From Methanothermobacter wolfeii (lineage in GTDB: Archaea > Methanobacteriota > Methanobacteria > Methanobacteriales > Methanothermobacteraceae), in NCBI RefSeq assembly GCF_025397995.1, contig NZ_CP104550.1, forward strand, positions 288,001-352,000: a stretch of 64,000 bases of DNA, in the 5' to 3' direction. This document shows, piece after piece, positions 37,409 to 46,823 of the stretch. Each line of letters starts with the position of its first letter. The first letter of the stretch is position 1. The notes under the pieces were generated by a model. The model did not search any database and was not told where the DNA came from. It was given only the letters and a program-made list of their open reading frames with translations. The translations under genes and the position numbers were made by a program.

Positions 37409-37506
37409 ACATGATTTTTATATTCCTTGTGGAATAAAAGATTACCACATGATGGTAACACAGGTAACGGTTCGACCCATTTAACCGGATGAAGTCAGGT
37501 GGTCCA

Positions 37507-38055
37507 ATGGATTATGAGAAGATGAAGGAGAAACTGAACTCAATGGATTCAGGGGAAAAGATCAGATTCATCGATGAACTCAAACCCTCTGAAGAATCAG
37601 TGGAGCTACTTGTAGACCTTCTTGATGATGAAAGCCATCCTGTGAGGTTCAGGGCGGCTGAAAGACTCGGAGGATTTGGGGAGATAGCCCTGCAGAGACT
37701 TATCGATGTGATGGACACCCGTGAAGGTGATGTGAGGAGATACGCCACATTCGCCCTTAAAAGGATAGGCGACCCCCGTGTAACCGACCACTTCATAGAG
37801 GCCCTTGAGGATGAGGACTGGGGTGTGAGGAAGGTCGCTGCAAGGTCCCTCGGCGAACTCGGAGATAAAAGGGCCGTCGAACCCCTTATAAGGGCCCTTG
37901 AGGATGAGGACTGGGGCGTTAAACTGGCAGCTGTCCGCTCCCTCGGCGATCTAGGGGATGAAAGGGCAATAGAACCCATTAAAAAGGCCCGGAGAAAGGG
38001 GGATAAGGACTTTAAGAAGGCCGCCAATAAATCCCTTAAAAAGATACAGTCCTGA
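37507..38055 (+). CDS. HEAT-repeat (PBS-lyase-like) protein
   Basis: 182 residues made of about five HEAT repeats of 31 residues (for example HFIEALEDEDWGVRKVAARS and IRALEDEDWGVKLAAVRS). Two neighbouring repeats are almost identical at the DNA level over 25 bases (37801 and 37894, period 93). Such proteins act as protein-protein scaffolds. No enzymatic residues are seen. AGGTGGTCCA fixes the ATG at 37507. It is a lone gene between the UbiA gene and the carotenoid locus. Confidence 0.85.
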   Translation: MDYEKMKEKLNSMDSGEKIRFIDELKPSEESVELLVDLLDDESHPVRFRAAERLGGFGEIALQRLIDVMDTREGDVRRYATFALKRIGDPRVTDHFIEALEDEDWGVRKVAARSLGELGDKRAVEPLIRALEDEDWGVKLAAVRSLGDLGDERAIEPIKKARRKGDKDFKKAANKSLKKIQS

Positions 38056-38104
38056 ATGGACTGTTTTCAATTAATTTTCCTCAATAACTGATTTTTTCAT
38101 GATA

Positions 38105-38160
38105 ATCCCTCATAGGGATCGGCAGAGCTCATGGAAATTGACGGCTTCGAACATTTCCAT
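38105..38160. promoter_or_regulatory. Two inverted repeats upstream of crtI
   Basis: ATCCCT CAT AGGGAT at 38105-38119, and ATGGAAAT at 38131-38138 with its exact complement ATTTCCAT at 38153-38160. A TATA-like AATATATTAAC lies at about 38191-38201, before the crtI ATG at 38228. They may be operators or a terminator/leader hairpin. Confidence 0.4.
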
Positions 38161-38227
38161 AAAGTATAAAGGTTCATAATTTTTAAGGATAATATATTAA
38201 CAGTAGACTTATGAATGGGGGGTTATC

Positions 38228-39715
38228 ATGGAAGCCATAATTGTAGGATCCGGATTTGGAGGGTTATCTGCAGCAGCCCTCCTTGCAAAGAAGGATTTCA
38301 GTGTCACGGTTATAGAAAAGAATGAGGGTCCCGGGGGCCGTGCAAGCGTATACAGTGAAGGCGGCTTCACATTTGATATGGGTCCATCATGGTACCTCAT
38401 GCCAGATATATTCCAGAGCTTCTTTGAGGAGTTCGGAAAGAAGCCGGAGGACTTCTTTGAACTTAAAAGGCTGGATCCCTCCTATAAGGTGTTCTTTGAT
38501 AATGAGAAGACCGTCAGCATATCAGCCGATATTGAAAAAAATTATGAGCTCTTCGATAGCTTTGAGGAGAGAGGGGCTGAAAAACTCAGGGATTACCTGG
38601 AATCAGCAGGGAAACTCTATGAATCCGTTGTAAAGAAGATGCTGTACAGGGATTACAGGTCAATCCTTGATTTACTCAACGGAAAACTTCTCCTGCAGGG
38701 CCTGAGGCTCAACATACTGGAGTCCCTTGAACACTTCGTCAGCCGCCGCTTTGAAAGTGAGGAGGCCCGTAAGATCCTCCAGTACTCCATAGGGTTCCTT
38801 GGAAGCGCCCCCCAGAACACACCATCCATGTACCATATAATGTCACACATCGACATGACAATGGGGGTCTTCTACCCTGAAGGCGGTATAAGACGGGTTG
38901 CGGCTTCCATATATGAACTGGCCCTTGCACATGGCGCCAGATTCCATTTCAACGAGGAAGTTAAACGGATAGAGGTCACCGATGGAAGGGCAATCTCGGT
39001 TATAACCGATAAAAACATCTATGAAGCAGATGCTGTAGTTGTGAACGCCGATTACCCCCACAGTGAACTTGAACTCCTTGATAAACCCCACCGCACCTAT
39101 GATGAGGATTACTGGAAATCAAGGGTCCTCGCACCATCCGCCTTTGTGGCTTATCTCGGTGTTGATCGTGTCTTTGACAGCCTGGAGCACCATAACCTCT
39201 TCCTTGAGAAGGACTGGGCAGAGAAGTTTCAGCAGGTCTTTGATCCAGAAAAGGCTGCCTGGCCAGAGAAACCATCATACTATGTCAATGTACCCTCAAG
39301 GACCGACACAACGGCAGCACCTGAAGGCTCTGACACCCTCTTTATACTGGTCCCCCTTGCCCCTGGAATGGAGGACACACCAGAACTCAGGGAGAGGCTC
39401 TACAGTAACATAATGGACGACCTTGAGGAGAAGATAGGTGAAAATATAAGGGAACACGTGGTTGTTAAGAGAATATTCGCCATAAATGACTTCAGGGAGC
39501 GCTACAACGCATACAGAGGCACAGCCCTTGGCCTGTCACATACACTTAGACAGACAGCACTCTGGAGGCCTTCACATAAGAGCAGGAAGGTTAAGAACCT
39601 CTACTACACAGGACAGTACACCCATCCAGGTATAGGGGTCCCGATGACACTCATATCCTCCCAGATAGTGTGCAGGGAGATCCAGGATGAACTGGAGGAT
39701 ATTAAGGCCAAATAA
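38228..39715 (+). CDS. crtI: Phytoene desaturase family protein (CrtI/CrtD-like)
   Basis: 495 residues, FAD-dependent CrtI family. The N-terminal FAD loop reads AIIVGSGFGGLSAAALLAKK, followed by the family signature GGRASVYSEGGFTFDMGPSW. The C-terminal FAD-contacting motif reads YYTGQYTHPGIGVPMTLIS. It introduces double bonds into phytoene on the way to lycopene, or desaturates a C50 intermediate. GGGGGGTTATC precedes the ATG. It is the first gene of a carotenoid operon with crtB and a UbiA-type elongase. Confidence 0.92.
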   Translation: MEAIIVGSGFGGLSAAALLAKKDFSVTVIEKNEGPGGRASVYSEGGFTFDMGPSWYLMPDIFQSFFEEFGKKPEDFFELKRLDPSYKVFFDNEKTVSISADIEKNYELFDSFEERGAEKLRDYLESAGKLYESVVKKMLYRDYRSILDLLNGKLLLQGLRLNILESLEHFVSRRFESEEARKILQYSIGFLGSAPQNTPSMYHIMSHIDMTMGVFYPEGGIRRVAASIYELALAHGARFHFNEEVKRIEVTDGRAISVITDKNIYEADAVVVNADYPHSELELLDKPHRTYDEDYWKSRVLAPSAFVAYLGVDRVFDSLEHHNLFLEKDWAEKFQQVFDPEKAAWPEKPSYYVNVPSRTDTTAAPEGSDTLFILVPLAPGMEDTPELRERLYSNIMDDLEEKIGENIREHVVVKRIFAINDFRERYNAYRGTALGLSHTLRQTALWRPSHKSRKVKNLYYTGQYTHPGIGVPMTLISSQIVCREIQDELEDIKAK

Positions 39716-39746
39716 AGAATCATGCCATGATGCAGGTGATGGAAAA

Positions 39747-40592
39747 TTGGTTGATGACAGGATTTATTCGATATTCAAGAGGGGAAGTAAAACATACTTC
39801 TACAGCACCCTTTTCTTCCCGGGGGATGTTAGAAGGGATGTCTTCATCCTCTACAGTTTTTTAAGAAAGGCTGATGACTACGTTGATGCCATACCCCAGG
39901 ATACCGAGGGGTTCTATTCCTTTGTTGAACGATACAGGACGGCCATGTCAGGTGAGAGGACAGGGGACATAGTTGTTGACTCATTTTCAGAGCTATCAGC
40001 AAGGAAATCATTCAGGAGGGAATGGACAGACGCATTCCTCAAGTCCATGGAGATGGATATAACCGTTTCGGACTACGGTACAATGAAGGACCTTGATGAG
40101 TATCTCTTCGGATCATCCGAGGTTGTCGGGCTTTTTATGGCCCGGATAATGGGACTGGATGAAGATTCCTATCCCTATGCAAGGTACCTTGGAAGGGCCA
40201 TGCAGTATGTTAACTTCATAAGGGATATTTCAGAGGACCTCCAGCTTGGAAGACTTTATTTCCCCAGGGAGGAACTTGAAAGATTTGACCTTGAAAGCCT
40301 GGAGTACGGGGAGGTGATGGGAAAGAAGGATAACTTCATATCATTCCTCAGGGCCCAGATAGGGATATACAGGGAGTGGCAGAGCACCGCAGAGAAGGGC
40401 TATTCATACATACCCTACCGTTATCTTCTGCCGATAAAGACCGCAGCGGACATGTACCTCTGGACGGCCCGTGTCATAGAAATGAACCCCCTAACGGTCT
40501 ATGAAAGGAAGGTCAAGCCATCAAAGGGAAGGATAGTCTCGGGGGCGATCACCAACATGTTCCGCATCATACCCGTGACCCACAGGGGCTGA
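39747..40592 (+). CDS. crtB: Phytoene/squalene synthase family protein
   Basis: 281 residues. It condenses two prenyl diphosphates, probably GGPP to phytoene given its neighbours. The first Asp-rich motif reads SFLRKADDYVD and the second reads VNFIRDISEDLQLGRLYFP, both typical of CrtB/SQS. I start it at the TTG at 39747 because AGGTGATGG lies four bases before it and the family similarity begins there (VDDRIYSIFKRGSKTYFYS). The ATG at 39687 would lie inside crtI and adds 20 unrelated residues. Confidence 0.9.
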   Translation: MVDDRIYSIFKRGSKTYFYSTLFFPGDVRRDVFILYSFLRKADDYVDAIPQDTEGFYSFVERYRTAMSGERTGDIVVDSFSELSARKSFRREWTDAFLKSMEMDITVSDYGTMKDLDEYLFGSSEVVGLFMARIMGLDEDSYPYARYLGRAMQYVNFIRDISEDLQLGRLYFPREELERFDLESLEYGEVMGKKDNFISFLRAQIGIYREWQSTAEKGYSYIPYRYLLPIKTAADMYLWTARVIEMNPLTVYERKVKPSKGRIVSGAITNMFRIIPVTHRG

Positions 40593-40601
40593 AGTGATCA
40601 A

Positions 40602-41492
40602 ATGGTCATCCAAGGGTCTCAAGGGCATGGAGGTGTCACTGACACCTTCAAATTCATCTTAAGAGTATCAAGGCCGCGTTTCTGGATTTACACCGGTGGA
40701 ACATATGTTATAGGGTACACGCTGGGTGCATACGGGTTCATGGATTTCCTGGCCCCCTCTTACTATGTATACCTCATTTATTTCTTCCTGCCGGCGAACA
40801 TCTTCATCTACGGTGTGAATGACTGCTGGGATGAGGAGACAGACTGCCTGAATCCAAAGAAGGGAACCATGGAGCACATGCTCGAGTCCTTTGAGAGAAG
40901 GAAACTGCTCATCTCACTGGCAGCCGTGGCGGTCCTCAGCGCGGTTCTCATGTTATCCCAGACACCCGAGGAGGCACTGATATTCCTGGGCTTCCTTTTC
41001 CTCTCCTACTTCTACAGTGCACCGCCCCTGAGGTTCAAGGAGAAGCCTTTCCTTGACTTCTCATCCAATTACCTCTACATAATGCCAGGGATATTCGGTT
41101 ATAACCTGGTGACAGGATCATTACCCGATTTAAATCTGTTAGTTGCAGGGTTCTGCCATATAGCTGCGATGCACATCTTCTCTGCAGTCCCTGACACAGA
41201 ATATGATTCTGAAACCGGCATCATAACCACACCTGTCTTCATAGGGAGGAGGAAGGCCCTTGGACTCTCAGCATTCTTCTGGATTATACTATCCCTTCTG
41301 ACGGTACACCTCACGGATTTCCATCCCTTAAGTTTCCTGGTATTCCTGTATCCACTGTTCCCTCTTTCAGTCCTTCTATCTGAGAGGATAAGGATTGAAA
41401 GGATTTACTGGTACCTCCCCTACATCAACACTTCACTCGGAGGCCTCCTATTCCTGGCACTTATAAATAATAGGGTCTTCCACTGGATATAG
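40602..41492 (+). CDS. UbiA-family prenyltransferase, lycopene-elongase-like
   Basis: 296 residues with about eight membrane helices. The Asp-rich motifs are YGVNDCWDEETDCLNPKK (NDXXDXXXD) and SAVPDTEYDSETG, and FYSAPPLRFKEKP fits the lycopene elongase/CrtEb-LyeJ branch of UbiA. Such enzymes add C5 units to lycopene on the way to C50 carotenoids. Position directly after crtB supports this. AGTGATCAA precedes the ATG at 40602. A role in another prenylation cannot be excluded. Confidence 0.82.
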   Translation: MVIQGSQGHGGVTDTFKFILRVSRPRFWIYTGGTYVIGYTLGAYGFMDFLAPSYYVYLIYFFLPANIFIYGVNDCWDEETDCLNPKKGTMEHMLESFERRKLLISLAAVAVLSAVLMLSQTPEEALIFLGFLFLSYFYSAPPLRFKEKPFLDFSSNYLYIMPGIFGYNLVTGSLPDLNLLVAGFCHIAAMHIFSAVPDTEYDSETGIITTPVFIGRRKALGLSAFFWIILSLLTVHLTDFHPLSFLVFLYPLFPLSVLLSERIRIERIYWYLPYINTSLGGLLFLALINNRVFHWI

Positions 41493-41525
41493 GGTATCAG
41501 GAACATCAGCAGGGTCCCCATATGA

Positions 41526-42271
41526 CTACCATAGTCTGAGCCCCGTCCTGTAGAGTATGAGGGTGATGATGACGGTTCCGGTTATGAAGGGGACTTCAAG
41601 GCCGGTGAAGAGGGATGCGGCTGTCCAGAAACACATTATGAGGTAGAGGCTTGAAACAGAACCCTCTGGCATTTCCCTGAAACCATCCCTGAGCACGGCC
41701 AGGAGTATTAAAGCCGCCAGGAATCCGGTCAGGAGCCACCCTGCAAAGTTCTGCAGGGGCACCCCGTAGAATATACCGGGATTGTCCCAGACCCAGAAAC
41801 GGAGGGCCACCGCCATGGGGTCTATCACCATGTCACAGAGAACAGCAAGGACGGCCGTCAGAAGAAGGAATCCTGGGAGCCCATCAACAGATTCCTTTGC
41901 AAGGTATGCGCAGCCAAGGAAGATTGGAAGCCATGCAAAGGGGACCGTGAAGGGCGTGTACCCCAATAACTTTAAACCTATAATGCCAGTATAATGGAAC
42001 CCTGAGTATGGAAAACCCGTTATTATGGCGATAGTTTCAAGTACAATTGCATAAACCCCGAGTATAAGTATCAGAATGACGCCACGACCATCCATCCCCC
42101 TGAGATGGCAAGGAAGGATGGAACTGCAAGGGCCATGATAAAAAGAACCGATATGATGGAATACCCTGAGATGTTAACATTAACAACAAAGTAGGATACT
42201 GTGGCAAGGATTAACCCTGTAAAGAGGATAACGGCCGATTTAAGATTCAGTTTTCCTGGCAGCAGAATCAC
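41526..42271 (-). pseudogene. cruF: CruF/DUF422-like carotenoid membrane protein, split by a frameshift
   Basis: Two overlapping open pieces form one protein. The 5' piece (42271 to 42071) encodes two membrane helices ending PSFLAISGGW. The 3' piece (from 42095) continues DGRGVILILILGVYAIVLET, ITGFPYSGFHYT, FAWLPIFLGCAYLA and DMVIDPMAVALRFWVW. That is the pattern of the DUF422/CruF family, which hydrates the C50 intermediate to bacterioruberin. Together they give about 250 residues, the usual size. The frames join near 42090 in GGGGGATGGATGG. Transcribed towards the carotenoid operon, downstream of the nitrilase gene. Real mutation and sequencing error are both possible. Confidence 0.75.
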
Positions 42272-43082
42272 CCCTGTAGATTTCAGGTCTGCGGTTCCTT
42301 AGAATGGGAAGCTCCCTCCTTGTTTTATCAATGAGTTCCATTTCCAGGTCAAGGGTGAAAACACCCTCCCCTTCATCGGCCTCAAGGACAACACCTCCCC
42401 AGGGGTCGGCCACCATTGAGTGGCCATAGGCGACATAACATGCATCAGGGTTCCTTGCCTGAGAGACCCCAACACAGTAGCACTGGTTGTCAAGGGCCCT
42501 CGACCTTATAAGGAGTTCCCAGTGGGCCGGGCCCGTTGTCATATTGAAGGCCCCGGGGAATATGAGTATCTCTGCTCCTTCAAGGACCATCATCCTTGAA
42601 AGTTCCGGGAAACGGATATCATAGCATATACCGACCCCCACCCTACCGTGGGGGGTGTCTATCACGGTTGCACCGTCACCGGCAAGGAGGCTCTCTGACT
42701 CCCTGAAGGTTATCTCTCCTGGAACATCGATATCAAAGAGATGAACCTTCCTGTGCCTCCCGGCGATATTTCCAGCATCATCAATGATGAATGATGTGTT
42801 GTACACTCCCTCGGGTGTCTTTTCAGGAATTGAACCCGCCACTATGTAAACACCGAGTTCCTCTGCAAGGACCCCCATGGCACCTACGGCGGGTCCATTT
42901 TCATCTTCAGCATACACGGCAAACCTCATGGTGTCATAGGGGCATATGAACATTTCAGGGAGCACCACAAGGTCAGCCCCCATACCGGCGGCTTCCCGCA
43001 CCATTGAAGATGCCCTTTCAATGTTCCCATACTTATCTTCAGTTACAAGCATCTGGCAGATCCCGATTTTAATATCAAACAC
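42240..43082 (-). CDS. Carbon-nitrogen hydrolase (nitrilase/omega-amidase-like)
   Basis: About 280 residues. The catalytic triad is seen as LVVLPEMF (Glu), RHRKVHLFD (Lys) and GVGICYDIRFPEL (Cys). The arrangement is that of Nit2/omega-amidase enzymes, which hydrolyse dicarboxylic monoamides. The start is not certain. GGGGAGGTG lies right at the GTG at 43082. An unusual ATT at 43073 has a better distance from that box, and a TTG at 43124 overlaps mntP. The 3' end overlaps the cruF-like gene by about 30 bases. Confidence 0.85.
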   Translation of the reverse strand: MFDIKIGICQMLVTEDKYGNIERASSMVREAAGMGADLVVLPEMFICPYDTMRFAVYAEDENGPAVGAMGVLAEELGVYIVAGSIPEKTPEGVYNTSFIIDDAGNIAGRHRKVHLFDIDVPGEITFRESESLLAGDGATVIDTPHGRVGVGICYDIRFPELSRMMVLEGAEILIFPGAFNMTTGPAHWELLIRSRALDNQCYCVGVSQARNPDACYVAYGHSMVADPWGGVVLEADEGEGVFTLDLEMELIDKTRRELPILRNRRPEIYRGDSAARKTES

Positions 43083-43104
43083 CTCCCCGTAGCTTTCATG
43101 ATTA

Positions 43105-43656
43105 TCAGAGCGCGGTGTTCTCAAGAAGTATCTTCAAACCTATGATTATGAGGATGACGCCTCCAAGGGCCTCGGTCCGGTTCTCAAAGATATGCCCTAT
43201 CCTCTCACCCAGATAACTCCCCCCAATGGACATGATGAAGCTCAGGACCCCTATTATCAGGACAGGGAGCCATATGGAGAGGTCGAGGAGCGCGAAGCTC
43301 ACACCAACAGCAAAGGCATCTATACTTGTTGCAATGGACAGAATGAAGAGTTCACGGTAATTGAACTCGAATTCATCCTCCTCAAGCATGAAGCTTTCGT
43401 ATATCATCTTCAAACCGATTATGAGGAGCAGAAGGAACGCAATCCATGGTGCGAATGCTGATACAATGGCCTGGATTTCAAGTCCTGATAACCATCCAAG
43501 GACAGGCATACCGGCCTGGAATATGCCAAAGGATAGTGCGGATATCAGGGTATAGTTGACTCCTGATTCATGGGTGATGACTCCCCTGCTTACCGAGACA
43601 CTGAATACATCCATTCCAAGTCCAATTCCAAGAAATACCATTGACAGGATGTCCAT
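43105..43656 (-). CDS. mntP: MntP-like manganese efflux pump
   Basis: 183 residues with six membrane segments in two similar halves. Each half has an acidic motif: GIGLGMDVFSVSVSRG in the first and SIATSIDAFAVGVSFAL in the second, the conserved Asp of DUF204/MntP transporters. It exports Mn(II) in bacteria. AGTGATAGA precedes the ATG at 43656. No yybP-ykoY-type riboswitch was recognised upstream. The nitrilase gene overlaps or nearly touches its 3' end. Confidence 0.87.
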   Translation of the reverse strand: MDILSMVFLGIGLGMDVFSVSVSRGVITHESGVNYTLISALSFGIFQAGMPVLGWLSGLEIQAIVSAFAPWIAFLLLLIIGLKMIYESFMLEEDEFEFNYRELFILSIATSIDAFAVGVSFALLDLSIWLPVLIIGVLSFIMSIGGSYLGERIGHIFENRTEALGGVILIIIGLKILLENTAL

Positions 43657-43983
43657 TCTATCACTGCTTTAATTCTGTGAACGAATATTTACTTTTAATG
43701 AGATTCCATATTTGAAGAAAGTTTTACATTCACTTCATGAGAATCCCATAGGTGCTAGGACAAGGCCACATATACACATCTTATGGGCATGTATCCTTAT
43801 AGGATATACTGTCTTAATAACCTATTCCTCAGCTTTAGTGGAATCAGGATACTCTTTCCAGGCGCTGAAGGTTCCAGAGGAGAGAAGAATCCGGGCTTCC
43901 CCTCTCACCATACCCTGAAGGAAACTCTTCATCAATGTTTATTAGACCTTCAAACAAAGAATTAGTCTGAGGATAGATGTGTG
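43657..43983. other. Intergenic region between divergent mntP and moxR-like genes
   Basis: About 325 bases without a supported gene. A 68-codon plus-strand frame exists but begins with TTG, lacks a ribosome binding site and has no recognisable content. An imperfect hairpin of purine/pyrimidine runs (GGAGAGAAG and CTTCCCCTCTC) lies at about 43881-43909. GAGGATAGATG at the right edge is the ribosome binding site of the MoxR gene. Confidence 0.4.
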
Positions 43984-44850
43984 ATGAAAATGGATCCATC
44001 AGGAAGAATAAAAGAACTTGAATCAGCCCTCAGAAACTCAGGATACATACCTGACAGGGAAATACTTATAACACTATTCCTCTCACTGGAACTTAAAAAA
44101 CCGGTACTTGTGGAGGGTCCTCCAGGGACAGGTAAAACACTTCTTGCCAGAAAAACGGCAGAGGCCCTTGGAAGGGACTTTTTCAGGATACAGTGCTATG
44201 AGGGGATAACCTTTGAGCAGATCGTTGGGGAGTGGAACTATCAGAAACAGCTCCTGAGCCTTGAGAAGTCACGTCTGGGTGGCTATGAGGAGGATGTTTT
44301 TGGTGAGGAGTACTTCATAAAGAGACCACTTCTCTCGGCTTTCATCAATGATAAACCCTCACTGATACTGATAGATGAGATAGACAAGGCCGATGAGGAG
44401 GTTGAGAGTTTCCTGCTCCAGGCACTGGGTGAAAAGCAGATAACGGTCAATGACCTTGGAACCTTTGACCTTAAAAATGATATAATGGTGTTTTTAACAT
44501 CCAACTCCCAGAGGAACCTCCTTGATGAAACAAGGGACAGATGCCTCTACCTCTACATAGACTACCCGTCCCCTGAGAGGGAGATGGAGATAGTGAAGGC
44601 CCATGTTCCATCAGTGCCCATGGGAATACTTGAGGAGGCAGTTTACTTTATAAACAGGGTTAGAAGGCTCAGCATCATAAAGAAGCCGTCCATCAGGGCT
44701 ACTGTTGACTGGGTTAAAACCCTCATGTCACTCGGAAGGGAGCATATCGATGATGAGACCCTTGAGGAAACCCTTGGTGTGATCGTGAAGAACAGATCCG
44801 ATGGAGATAAGGTAAGGGACCTCTTAAAATCAGGAATAAAAGAAAAATGA
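43984..44850 (+). CDS. MoxR-type AAA+ ATPase
   Basis: 288 residues. Walker A reads [15 protein letters not shown], Walker B reads [13 protein letters not shown], and sensor 1 lies in [20 protein letters not shown], with the arginine of the MoxR family near the RDR. The MoxR subfamily works with VWA-domain partners as chaperone-like systems inserting cofactors or maturing complexes. The stop codon overlaps the VWA gene start by four bases (ATGA), showing tight coupling. ATG 43984 follows GAGGAT; a GTG is immediately before it. Confidence 0.88.
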   Translation: MKMDPSGRIKELESALRNSGYIPDREILITLFLSLELKKPVLVEGPPGTGKTLLARKTAEALGRDFFRIQCYEGITFEQIVGEWNYQKQLLSLEKSRLGGYEEDVFGEEYFIKRPLLSAFINDKPSLILIDEIDKADEEVESFLLQALGEKQITVNDLGTFDLKNDIMVFLTSNSQRNLLDETRDRCLYLYIDYPSPEREMEIVKAHVPSVPMGILEEAVYFINRVRRLSIIKKPSIRATVDWVKTLMSLGREHIDDETLEETLGVIVKNRSDGDKVRDLLKSGIKEK

Positions 44851-45956
44851 ATGAAATAATCCGTTTTTCAAATATACTAAGGGATAAAAACGTCCCTGTC
44901 AGTATAAGAAGCACTAAAGATGCTTTCATGGCATACAGGATGTTCCGGGGGCGTGATGAACTCAGGGAGGCCCTCTTCTCTGTTTATGTTAAGGATATGA
45001 GGCACGCCGATGCATTCATGGAAGCATATGGGGAGGTGTTCGGGACAGCAGGGAAGGATGAACCCCTGGAATCAGGTGAGGATTCCACTGAGATTATCCA
45101 GGCACCCGACGGCGATATCAATGGAAAGGAAGGGGAATCCCTAATCCTTGATGATTTTAATGAACTTAAACCCGAGATTGAGGAAATAATTGACCTCAGG
45201 GGTGATGAGAGGAACATAATCGACAGGGATATGTCCACCCTGGACGCATTTGACCCTGAAATATTTGAACTCTGCCGCAGATTAGGGATTAAAATCGCAA
45301 ACCGAAGGTCAAGGAGGCTCAGACAGTCAAAGAGGACGCGGCCGGATATCAGGAGGAGCATACGCAGGAACCTGAAGCATGGAGGCACCCTCATCGAGCT
45401 CCTAAGGTCAGAGCCAAGGGAGAGGAAAAGTCAGCACATATTCCTCAGTGATGTTAGCGGTTCATGCGACTGGATAAGTAACTGGTTCTTCTGCATAGTC
45501 TATGCTGCACAGAAAACCTTCTACAGGTCAAGATTCTTTGACTTTGACAGCAAGATCGTTGAGACAACCCACCTCCTTGACGAAGAAGACCTTTACGATG
45601 CCTTCAGGAACCTCAGGGAATCAAGGGCCAGGAACCTGATGCTCCACGGCACATCAAACATGTACACGGCCTTCAGGGAGTTCCTTGAGAACGTCAGCTT
45701 CACAGGGAGATCATATATAGTGATACTCTCTGACTGCCGTGACTGGGCCGGCCCAAAAAGGAATGGTGTCCCTGAAAGCCAGGGGTTAATTTCTGAGATG
45801 GCTGAAGGGGCCAGAAGGGTGCTTATACTCAACCCTGAACCCTCAAAAAAGTGGGATGCTGTTGATAGCTGCGTATCCCTTTACAGGGATGCCGGGGCAA
45901 CCATAAAGGAGGTCAGGACACTCAGGCAGCTTGCAGAGGCCATAGAGAAACTATAG
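44847..45956 (+). CDS. VWA-domain protein (CoxE-like), MoxR partner
   Basis: 369 residues. The C-terminal half is a von Willebrand A fold with a metal-site motif [13 protein letters not shown] (DXSXS with Cys before the next Asp) and a downstream HGTSNMYTA threonine segment and ILSDCRDW. The N-terminal half is charged and helical. CoxE-like proteins pair with MoxR ATPases, for example in CO dehydrogenase maturation. Which complex this pair serves is unknown, as no obvious metalloenzyme gene adjoins. It overlaps the MoxR gene by four bases. Confidence 0.85.
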   Translation: MNEIIRFSNILRDKNVPVSIRSTKDAFMAYRMFRGRDELREALFSVYVKDMRHADAFMEAYGEVFGTAGKDEPLESGEDSTEIIQAPDGDINGKEGESLILDDFNELKPEIEEIIDLRGDERNIIDRDMSTLDAFDPEIFELCRRLGIKIANRRSRRLRQSKRTRPDIRRSIRRNLKHGGTLIELLRSEPRERKSQHIFLSDVSGSCDWISNWFFCIVYAAQKTFYRSRFFDFDSKIVETTHLLDEEDLYDAFRNLRESRARNLMLHGTSNMYTAFREFLENVSFTGRSYIVILSDCRDWAGPKRNGVPESQGLISEMAEGARRVLILNPEPSKKWDAVDSCVSLYRDAGATIKEVRTLRQLAEAIEKL

Positions 45957-45968
45957 GCATATGATGGA

Positions 45969-46721
45969 TCAGCTGAAGTTATCCAGGGTGACTCCCCTGG
46001 CTGAACGGAGCTCCCTGGGGGGTTCAAGGGACCTGAACTCCAGGCCCTCATCCTCCAGCATCTCCATAGCATCATGGGTTATTGATGGTGCTACAAGCAT
46101 GCCCCTGACACCCCTCCTGTCATCCCGGAATTCATCAAGGTACCTTTTGAGCTGTTTAACCGCACTCACACCGGCTTTCCTGCTTTTAAGTTCAATTATG
46201 ACCAGGGAACCATTCTCATCCTTCCCGAGGATATCTATAAAACCGGCATCCGTGGAGTATTCCCTGGCAACCGGCCTGAAACCCTTCTCAATCAGGTGGG
46301 GATGCTCCATTATCATATCACCCATATCCCTTTCATGTCCAGCCACCTCAAGTTCATGCCGGTCCCTTGCAGTGTAGCAGGATACCAGGTGGGCTTCATG
46401 GATCTCGACTTCAAGGCGCTCCTCAGGGGACCTCCTTATACTTTCAAGGTATAGCTTCCCCCCCTTCATGTAGCTCCTGCATCTTGATCTGGGGGGCTGC
46501 CAGTTCACCGGGTCCACCTTACGGTCCTGGTGTATCATGAAGGTCCCATCCGGTTTTATGACGATCAAACGCTCTCCAGGTTCAAGCCGGCTCCTGGCAC
46601 GGCCCTCATAGGATGCACTGCAGCATGCAAGTATCACGATAAGCACCCTCTTCCTTATGCCTTCCTCAATAACCCTGTAGGCCTTCTTGGGGGATGGATT
46701 TTCAAAAACCTGACACTTCAT
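45969..46721 (-). CDS. nucS: Endonuclease NucS (EndoMS)
   Basis: 250 residues. The archaeal NucS/EndoMS enzyme cuts both strands at mismatches or branched DNA and is guided by PCNA. The N-terminal beta domain holds [20 protein letters not shown] and the DPVNWQPP segment. The C-terminal RecB-like nuclease core reads [20 protein letters not shown] (D-X(n)-EXK) and then [10 protein letters not shown]. The ATG at 46721 is preceded by AAGTGAATCCT; the GTG at 46730 is less likely. A short PCNA-binding motif would be expected at the C terminus; RGVTLDNFS is compatible. Confidence 0.93.
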   Translation of the reverse strand: MKCQVFENPSPKKAYRVIEEGIRKRVLIVILACCSASYEGRARSRLEPGERLIVIKPDGTFMIHQDRKVDPVNWQPPRSRCRSYMKGGKLYLESIRRSPEERLEVEIHEAHLVSCYTARDRHELEVAGHERDMGDMIMEHPHLIEKGFRPVAREYSTDAGFIDILGKDENGSLVIIELKSRKAGVSAVKQLKRYLDEFRDDRRGVRGMLVAPSITHDAMEMLEDEGLEFRSLEPPRELRSARGVTLDNFS

Positions 46722-46755
46722 AGGATTCACTTCTTCTGGGGTTACGTCTTCTCTT

Positions 46756-46823
46756 TTTTCATTTTGACTTTATTTTATTAGGTGGGGGTCTTTATGGTTT
46801 TCATTTTGACTTTCTTTTATTAG
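46756..46823. repeat. 26-bp imperfect direct repeat upstream of nucS
   Basis: TTTTCATTTTGACTTTATTT (46756 onward, 26 bases in all) recurs at 46798-46823 with one change (A to C), period 42. Located 35-100 bases before nucS on its upstream side, it may be a duplicated upstream control element for nucS. Confidence 0.6.

Noticed and set aside
43657-43760. Manganese (yybP-ykoY) riboswitch upstream of mntP
   Set aside because: I could not find the paired helices of that class, and it is a bacterial element.
43712-43918. A 68-codon plus-strand frame with one hydrophobic stretch
   Set aside because: It starts with TTG, has no ribosome binding site, has no recognisable composition, and lies in a divergent promoter gap.
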